From contig NZ_VKAC01000004.1 in assembly GCF_008041935.1 (NCBI RefSeq), forward strand, positions 248,001 through 312,000: 64,000 nucleotides of DNA, given 5' to 3'. The stretch is from Quadrisphaera setariae. GTDB lineage: Bacteria; Actinomycetota; Actinomycetes; Actinomycetales; Quadrisphaeraceae. Numbering within the stretch: the first letter of the stretch is position 1; every line of letters begins with the position of its first letter. Made by a program: the position numbers and the translations under genes. Below the pieces are notes generated by a model. The model was given only the letters and a program-made list of their open reading frames with translations, had not been told where the DNA came from and did no database searches. Shown here piece by piece: positions 59,314-64,000 of this stretch.

Positions 59314-59598
59314 GTGGACGGCGTGCGACTCACGGGGCAGCTGGTCTGCCGCACCGACGACGACGTCCGCGTCGTCACCGAGCACCTCCCCGAGCACGTC
59401 CGGCTGACGAGGGCGGAGCCCGGGTGCCGCAGGTTCGACGTCGTCCTCAGCGGCGACGGCCTCACCTGGCAGGTCGAGGAGGCGTTCGACGGTCCGGACG
59501 CCTTCCGCGCCCATCAGGCCCGCGTCTCGACGAGCCGGTGGGGCCGGGCGACCGCCCACCTGGAGCGCCGGTACGCGGTGGAGGGGATGGACCGATGA
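59314..59598 (+). CDS. Antibiotic biosynthesis monooxygenase (ABM) domain protein
   Basis: A 94-residue dimeric ferredoxin-like ABM domain: LTGQLVCRTDDDVRVVTEHL, then HVRLTRAEPGCRRFDVVLSG, WQVEEAFDGPDAFRAHQARV and SRWGRATAHLERRY. The EPGC and WxVxExFxxPDAFxAH patterns are typical of small quinol monooxygenases of the YgiN type. The GTG 59314 start gives the right length. The DJ-1/PfpI gene overlaps its stop by four bases, so the two are coupled. Substrate unknown. Confidence 0.88.
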   Translation: MDGVRLTGQLVCRTDDDVRVVTEHLPEHVRLTRAEPGCRRFDVVLSGDGLTWQVEEAFDGPDAFRAHQARVSTSRWGRATAHLERRYAVEGMDR

Positions 59599-60200
59599 GC
59601 CCCTCGGCCGGTGGTCGCCACATCGGCATCGTCCTGTTCGACGGCGTGGAGGAGCTCGACGCCGTCGGGCCGTACGAGGTGCTGGCCTACTGGACGCGCA
59701 ACCACCCCGACGACGGGTGGTCGGTCTCGTGCCTGTCCCACGACGGGGCACCCGTCACCGGCGCCAAGGGCCTGGTCATGGGCGCCCACTCCTCCTTCGC
59801 GGACGCCCCCGTCATGGAGGTGCTGCTGCACCCCGGCGGTCAGGGCACCCGTCCGCAGCTGCACGACGAGGCGCACCTGGCCTGGGTCCGCGCACAGCGC
59901 GCCGCCGTGCCGCTCATGACCAGCGTGTGCACCGGATCGCTCGTCTACGCGGCCGCCGGCCTGCTGACCGGCCGCCCCGCGACCACGCACTGGGCCTCGC
60001 TGGACCACCTGGGTCGACTCGACCCGACCGTCGACGTCAGGCCCGACGAGCGCTTCGTGGACGACGGCGACGTCATCACCTCCGCGGGCGTCTCCGCCGG
60101 CATCGACATGGCCCTGCACCTGGTCGCGCGGCTCGCCGGCGTGGAACGAGCGCGTCAGGTGCGCCGAGGCATCCAGTACGACCCCGCTCCCCCGGTCTGA
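59595..60200 (+). CDS. DJ-1/PfpI family protein
   Basis: A 201-residue protein. IGIVLFDGVEELDAVGPYEV gives the conserved Glu, and VPLMTSVCTGSLVYAAAGLL holds the nucleophile-elbow Cys near residue 113. RPATTHWASLDHLGRLDP and VITSAGVSAGIDMALHLVAR complete the fold. The pattern matches isonitrile-hydratase-like or AraC-type N-domain proteins without the DNA-binding part. ATG 59595 overlaps the monooxygenase stop as ATGA. With that partner it may act in detoxification of a small electrophile (inference). Confidence 0.92.
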   Translation: MSPSAGGRHIGIVLFDGVEELDAVGPYEVLAYWTRNHPDDGWSVSCLSHDGAPVTGAKGLVMGAHSSFADAPVMEVLLHPGGQGTRPQLHDEAHLAWVRAQRAAVPLMTSVCTGSLVYAAAGLLTGRPATTHWASLDHLGRLDPTVDVRPDERFVDDGDVITSAGVSAGIDMALHLVARLAGVERARQVRRGIQYDPAPPV

Positions 60201-60212
60201 CGCGCAGGCCGC

Positions 60213-60878
60213 TCAGGCCGGCGCGGCGGCAGCGGCCAGCGCGGCGAGCTGGTCGACGCTGGTGACGTCGAGGTCGTCCTCGGGGTGGACGGGCACGAGC
60301 GTCCTGTCGCTGCGCACCTGCCAGGCGGCCCCGCTGTCGCTGAGCTGGCTCATCGGTGCTCCCGACTCGGACGTGGCCAGCGCGAGCAGGTAGTCGCGTC
60401 CCTCGTCGGTCGGCAGCGGACGCTCGGTGCACATGTTCTGGCTCACCTCGACCAGGTCCCCGACGGCGACGTCGCCCTTGATGACCTCCACCACCCGCAC
60501 GGTGATGGCGGTGAGGTCCAGCGCCGCCTCCTCGCGGAACTGCGCGAACTCCTCCGGTGACATCCCGGTCTGGGGGCTGGTGGCGGGGTCGTCGCTGGTC
60601 GGTGGCAGCGGGTAGGACTTGTAGCCCCGGGAGGCACCCGTCGGCGAGGCCCTCACCACGACGGCGGCGCCCGCGACGAGCTGCGCAGCAGAGCCGTACG
60701 ACGAGCCGTAGTCGGCGATGCACGTCGGCTCGACCACGGGGATCGGCTCGGGCTCCTCCACCGCCGCGGGTGCGGCGGCTGCCCCCACCGCCGCCTGCCC
60801 GCAGCCGCTGAGGACGACGACGAGCGCCGCCGCCCCGAGGGCGCTCGTCCCAGTGCCGCGCCGGTCCAGCAGGCCCAT
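60213..60878 (-). CDS. Putative lipoprotein
   Basis: A 221-residue exported protein. ATG 60878 is favoured because GAGGACGCTG precedes it. The leader GTSALGAAALVVVLSGCGQA ends in the lipobox LSGC, so lipidation at that Cys and anchoring to the outer face of the membrane are expected. The mature part has CIADYGSSYGSAAQLVAGAA, ITVRVVEVIKGDVAVGDLVE and GRDYLLALA, a pattern seen in small secreted beta-barrel proteins of actinobacteria. Role unknown. The PASTA-protein gene ends its neighbour region 95 bases upstream on the same strand. Confidence 0.78.
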   Translation of the reverse strand: MGLLDRRGTGTSALGAAALVVVLSGCGQAAVGAAAAPAAVEEPEPIPVVEPTCIADYGSSYGSAAQLVAGAAVVVRASPTGASRGYKSYPLPPTSDDPATSPQTGMSPEEFAQFREEAALDLTAITVRVVEVIKGDVAVGDLVEVSQNMCTERPLPTDEGRDYLLALATSESGAPMSQLSDSGAAWQVRSDRTLVPVHPEDDLDVTSVDQLAALAAAAAPA

Positions 60879-60972
60879 CAGCGTCCTCACCCCATCCGTC
60901 GTCGACAGGTCCGGACGCGCGGCGACGCGTCCGGACACCACCAGGACGCCGACGCCGCCGGGGCCGTTGCAC

Positions 60973-62406
60973 CTACTTCGCGACGAAGACGAAGAGGTGG
61001 ACGCCGGTGCCCTCCGGCGCCTGCTCGTCGGTGCCGGGCGTCGCCTTGACGACCATCCCCGAGGGGGCTGACCCGGCGTCCCGGACCGTGACCTCGCTGA
61101 CCGGGATGTGGTAGCGGTCCAGGACCCACGTGGCTTCCGCCTGGGTGAGGCCGACGACGTCGGGAGCGATGAAGCCGCCCGTCGCCGCCTGCTGCGCCGC
61201 CACCTTGGTCTGCTCGCGCAGCGCCTGCTCCTCCTCGGGTGTCAGCGACCTCACGGGCTCCGGCGTGTGCGGAGGGATGGGCTCGCGCTGGTACCAGAGG
61301 TTCTCCGCCAGCTGCCGCCGCCCCAGCGCCGGCCAGCCGGAGGTGTCGAGGTCGTCCGGGACCAGCCACGCGGTCGCGAGGTCGTTCGACTCCTGGTCCT
61401 CGATGGAGACCATGGTCCCTTCACCTGCCAGCTGCTGCGGCGACTGGCACGTGCTACCGGCCACCCCTGGCACGAAGTCGAAGAAGCAGAACTTCCCCAG
61501 CGGCAGGGCTCCGACGACGTACGTGCCTTCTTCCCCCTCGTGGAGGAGCCTCAGGGAGCCCGGGACGATCGCGTTGATCCCCGCGTACTCGAACCCCGCC
61601 GCCCTCTCGTCCGCAGCGGTCGGTGCAGCGCGCAGCTGCGCGTACCGGTCCACCGGGGGCGTCGCCGCGCGCGCCTCCACCCACACCCCGTGGACGTAGG
61701 GGACGACGCCCTCGGCGGTCAGGGGCTCGGTCTCGGCGTCGGGCGCGCCGGCCGGCACCAGCCACACCCGCGGCGCGACGGACCCGTCGGAGACCTCCAC
61801 CGGCTTCGCCAGCGCGGCCTCCGGGGCGCAGGCGCCCTCGTCCGCGCCCGGTCCGACGACCTTCCAGCACACCCCGCCGTCGCTGGTGAAGCCCGCCCAG
61901 TACTTCACCTCGCCGAGCTGGGTGATCATCCGCACCGACCCCGCCACCACCTCGTCTCCGAGCTGCGCGACGCCCTCCAGGTCGGACGGCCACTGCGCGT
62001 GCGCCAGTCCGTAGAAGCCGGACCACTCCTCCCCCGGGTAGGAGGACGACGGCGACGGCTGCGAGGTGGCCGCCGGGGCCGGCGCACCGCTGCCGTCGTG
62101 GACGGCGCTCAGCACGGCGGCGGCGATGACGGCCGCCGCCGCGGCGGACGCCACCGCCGCGACCACCAGGCGCGACCGCCAGCGCTTCGGCGCGGCGTCG
62201 TCGTCCTGAGCTCCCACCAGCTCGACGACCGGGGCCGGCGCAGCCGGACCGGTGGCGCCGGCGCCGTCCCCGGCGGCGGCGTGCACGCGAGCCAGGCGCT
62301 CCCCCAGCGCCGCGGGCTCGACGGTCTTGAGGGCGGCTCGGGCGCCGAGCGCCTGCGCGACCCGACGCTCCAGCGGCTCGTCGGTCGTGCGCTCGGTCGG
62401 GGTCAT
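60973..62406 (-). CDS. Membrane protein with extracellular PASTA domain, coupled to an ECF sigma factor
   Basis: A 477-residue single-pass protein. The cytoplasmic N-terminus (about 85 residues, LERRVAQALGARAALKTVEP) is followed by the helix LVVAAVASAAAAAVIAAAVL. The long extracellular part ends in a PASTA domain: APDVVGLTQAEATWVLDRYH then KATPGTDEQAPEGTGVHLFV. PASTA domains bind muropeptides or lipid II. ATG 62406 overlaps the sigma-factor stop as ATGA, the position usual for a cognate anti-sigma factor, so it may sense the cell wall and hold the sigma factor (inference). No zinc anti-sigma (HxxxCxxC) motif is seen. Confidence 0.82.
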   Translation of the reverse strand: MTPTERTTDEPLERRVAQALGARAALKTVEPAALGERLARVHAAAGDGAGATGPAAPAPVVELVGAQDDDAAPKRWRSRLVVAAVASAAAAAVIAAAVLSAVHDGSGAPAPAATSQPSPSSSYPGEEWSGFYGLAHAQWPSDLEGVAQLGDEVVAGSVRMITQLGEVKYWAGFTSDGGVCWKVVGPGADEGACAPEAALAKPVEVSDGSVAPRVWLVPAGAPDAETEPLTAEGVVPYVHGVWVEARAATPPVDRYAQLRAAPTAADERAAGFEYAGINAIVPGSLRLLHEGEEGTYVVGALPLGKFCFFDFVPGVAGSTCQSPQQLAGEGTMVSIEDQESNDLATAWLVPDDLDTSGWPALGRRQLAENLWYQREPIPPHTPEPVRSLTPEEEQALREQTKVAAQQAATGGFIAPDVVGLTQAEATWVLDRYHIPVSEVTVRDAGSAPSGMVVKATPGTDEQAPEGTGVHLFVFVAK

Positions 62407-62969
62407 CGCGGGTCTCCTGCGGACGTCGAGGGACCGCCGAGCCGGCGGTGCAGCGCGGCCATGGCCTTGAGCGCGGTGGACTTCACGGTGCCGCGGGTGA
62501 TGCCCATGGCCTCCGCGGTGGCGGCCTCGTCGAGCTGCGACCAGTAGCGCAGCACCACCACCTCGCGCTGGCGCTGCGGGAGGGCGGCGACGGCAGCGAG
62601 CACCTCGCGGCGCTCGTCGCCGAGGAGGGCGAGCTCTTCGGCGGAGGGGTCGGGCGGGGCGTGCGGCGGGGTCCACGCGCGGGCGGTGCGGCGGCGGCGC
62701 AGCGCCGAGCGGGCCCCGTTGACCACCGACCTGTTGAGGTAGGACTGCGCGCGGCTGGGGTCGCCGAGCTGGTGCCAGTGCCGCAGCAGACCGGTGAACG
62801 CCTCCTGTGCGACGTCCTCGGCGGTGGCCTCGTCGTCGACGAGGAGCAGCGCGAGCCGGACGGTGGCGGCCCACCGCTGGACGAACAGGTCGTCGAACGT
62901 CGGCGCCGCCTCTGCCGTCGGACCGGGCGGCGGGTGGTCGTCGTCCTGCGTGGTGGCCACTGCTGACAT
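62403..62969 (-). CDS. ECF RNA polymerase sigma factor, SigE family
   Basis: A 188-residue sigma factor. Region 2 is FDDLFVQRWAATVRLALLLV, then EATAEDVAQEAFTGLLRHW. Region 4 begins AVAALPQRQREVVVLRYWSQ, then LDEAATAEAMGITRGTVKST with the recognition helix and ALKAMAALHRRLG. The length and the SAEELALLGDERREVLAAVA linker match the actinobacterial SigE-family (TIGR02983 type). ATG 62969 has GGAGA seven bases upstream. The downstream PASTA protein overlaps its stop. Its promoter target is not identifiable here. Confidence 0.93.
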   Translation of the reverse strand: MSAVATTQDDDHPPPGPTAEAAPTFDDLFVQRWAATVRLALLLVDDEATAEDVAQEAFTGLLRHWHQLGDPSRAQSYLNRSVVNGARSALRRRRTARAWTPPHAPPDPSAEELALLGDERREVLAAVAALPQRQREVVVLRYWSQLDEAATAEAMGITRGTVKSTALKAMAALHRRLGGPSTSAGDPR

Positions 62970-63097
62970 CACCGGGTCTCCTCGGGCGCCACCACGGTGA
63001 TGGCTTCCCCTGCAAGACGTCTCAGGCGCCCCTGGGGTTGCCTGCCGCGCCGGACTTCTTCGACGGCGAGGCGGAGCAGCGCCGCGGTGGGCCGCGC

Positions 63098-63436
63098 TCA
63101 GGGCTCCGGGTGCCAGGGCTCGAGGTAGGTGACGGCGACGCCGCGCGCCCGTGCGCACGCGATCTCGCCGCGGGTGCTGGTCCCCACGTACCCGCCGAGG
63201 TTGATGACGTGGATGCGCTGGCTGAGGTCGATCTTGCGCTGGTGGAGGGCGTCGAGGTCCACCTCGACCTGCGAGGACTCGTCGAGACCCTCCTCGTGCC
63301 CGAACATCCCCACGCTGAGGACGATGCGCCCCTCCAGCGTGAGGCGCCGCTGCTCAGCCTCGAAGGCCTCGCGGAACCGGGTGGACCCGCACAGGGTCAC
63401 GACCTCGGGGAACGGTCCGGGTCCGGGTCCGGGCAC
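63098..63436 (-). CDS. Small nucleotide-deoxyribosyltransferase-like protein
   Basis: A 112-residue protein. VVTLCGSTRFREAFEAEQRR at the N-terminus matches the CGSTRF motif of nucleoside 2-deoxyribosyltransferase-like and DUF4406 folds. IHVINLGGYVGTSTRGEIAC, then ARARGVAVTYLEPWHP, completes the Rossmann-like fold. The central GLDESSQVEVDLDALHQRKI supplies acidic residues. The substrate could be a nucleoside or nucleotide. The start is GTG 63436, within a Pro/Gly repeat. The 126-base gap before the sigma gene holds nothing recognised. Confidence 0.75.
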   Translation of the reverse strand: MPGPGPGPFPEVVTLCGSTRFREAFEAEQRRLTLEGRIVLSVGMFGHEEGLDESSQVEVDLDALHQRKIDLSQRIHVINLGGYVGTSTRGEIACARARGVAVTYLEPWHPEP

Positions 63437-63580
63437 GGCAGCACGCTAGAGGGTGGTGGTCCTGCGTCGTCGCCGTCGCACCCCACGGCGCGGGCGGGTG
63501 ATCGACGGGCAGGGACCCGGGACGTGATCGACGCTGGGACCTCTGAGGCCCGAGCGGTGGTCCCCGGTGAAAGCGAGCGC

Positions 63581-64000
63581 ATGGCTCACGGCCTGCAGAT
63601 CCACCTCCACCTCGACCGGGGGGTCCCCGTCCTGGAGCTGACGGGTGACCTGGACCTCACCACGGCGGACGAGCTGCGGGTGCACGGTCGGGAGCTGGTC
63701 GACGCGGCGCTGGACCGGACGCGCTCGGACGCCGCGGGCGTCTCCGAGCCACCCGCGGTGGTGGTGCTCGACGCGTCCGGGGTCACCTTCGTCGACTCCT
63801 CCGGCCTCGGTGCGGTGGTGAGCATCCTCAAGCGGGCGCTGGCGCACCGGGCGGGGTTCAGCATCGCCGGGTCAGGGCCCCAGCTGCGGGCCCGGCTCGC
63901 GCAGACCGGGCTCGACCGCGTGGTCGCGCTGCACGCCTCCACGGGTGAGGCGGTGGTCGCGGCCATCGGCCCGGCGGCCGATCCGAACAGGCGTATCCCC
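63581..64000 (+). CDS. STAS domain anti-sigma factor antagonist, C-terminus cut by the window
   Basis: At least 140 residues; the frame is open to the window end. GLQIHLHLDRGVPVLELTGD, then LDLTTADELRVHGRELVDAA, start the fold. VVVLDASGVTFVDSSGLGAV holds the phosphorylatable serine of the DSSGLG motif and GLDRVVALHASTGEAVVAAI is the last helix. This is the canonical RsbV-type pattern. It is a second possible target, with the gene at 17498, of the kinase/phosphatase pair at 5.7-8.7 kb (inference). ATG 63581 is preceded by AAAGCGAGCGC, a weak ribosome-binding site. Confidence 0.9.
   Translation, partial: MAHGLQIHLHLDRGVPVLELTGDLDLTTADELRVHGRELVDAALDRTRSDAAGVSEPPAVVVLDASGVTFVDSSGLGAVVSILKRALAHRAGFSIAGSGPQLRARLAQTGLDRVVALHASTGEAVVAAIGPAADPNRRIP

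Overview
The window is about 64 kb of very GC-rich DNA. It is densely packed with short operons, many GTG starts, GGAGG-type ribosome-binding sites and four-base stop/start overlaps (GTGA or ATGA). The family content fits a free-living actinobacterium: DUF1206 membrane proteins, DUF222/HNH proteins, a CE1758-family LLM oxidoreductase, an ECF sigma factor of the SigE family, an Lsr2-type DNA-binding domain and a c-di-AMP riboswitch of Streptomyces type. A Kineosporiales-like genus is my guess; no rRNA or tRNA is present to test it. I saw no transposase, phage, integrase or CRISPR array. The gene order looks chromosomal with a modest accessory component. Layout: 0-5.7 kb holds the 5' end of an M3 oligopeptidase, a secreted GDPD-like phosphodiesterase, two tandem DUF1206 membrane proteins, a nitroreductase, an acetamidase/formamidase and an OsmC peroxidase behind two palindromes. 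5.7-11.6 kb holds a RsbW-type anti-sigma kinase divergent from a bacteriophytochrome with a SpoIIE phosphatase output, then an S9 peptidase and a GNAT enzyme. 11.7-19.3 kb holds a frameshifted LssY_C membrane protein, an epimerase, a methyltransferase, a RecQ-like helicase, DUF1905, STAS and HIT proteins and an SDR. 19.4-25.1 kb holds a DksA-type zinc protein coupled to an alcohol dehydrogenase, a racemase divergent from a LysR regulator, a 33-bp repeat array, an aldo/keto reductase and a low-complexity hypothetical protein. 25.3-33.3 kb holds a PemK/MazF-like protein, a GH51 arabinofuranosidase with a divergent LacI regulator, dihydroxyacetone kinase coupled to a tyrosine phosphatase, and a second acetamidase. 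33.4-40.1 kb holds a hypothetical gene bracketed by long inverted repeats, an LLM oxidoreductase/MarR pair with a clear operator, a DUF429 protein, a degenerate exonuclease fused to an Lsr2-like domain, a zinc ribbon and a nitrilase-fold protein lacking all three catalytic residues. 40.1-46.5 kb holds a C40 peptidase under a c-di-AMP riboswitch, a YihY membrane protein, a GGDEF protein, a pirin and an amidohydrolase. 46.6-53.9 kb holds a methyltransferase, a decayed maleylpyruvate-isomerase-family gene, small domain proteins, and a LacI/MFS pair. 53.9-64 kb holds a DUF222/HNH protein, two GNATs, a frameshifted hypothetical gene, an APH-type kinase, a monooxygenase/DJ-1 pair, a lipoprotein, an ECF sigma factor coupled to a membrane PASTA protein, and the start of a second STAS gene. 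The most coherent regulatory theme is signalling. A phytochrome-phosphatase lies beside an anti-sigma kinase, and two STAS antagonists lie elsewhere in the window, which together suggests light-controlled partner switching. Cell-wall and second-messenger control (c-di-AMP riboswitch, GGDEF protein, PASTA/ECF pair) is a second theme. The most unusual items are the nitrilase-fold protein with E, K and C all replaced, the exonuclease-Lsr2 fusion with a damaged active site, the six-unit 33-bp intergenic array, and the long perfect inverted repeats around 33.4 and 34.2 kb. Three genes carry lesions (near 11.9, 47.5 and 57.8 kb). Two of these sit in C-runs and could be sequencing errors.
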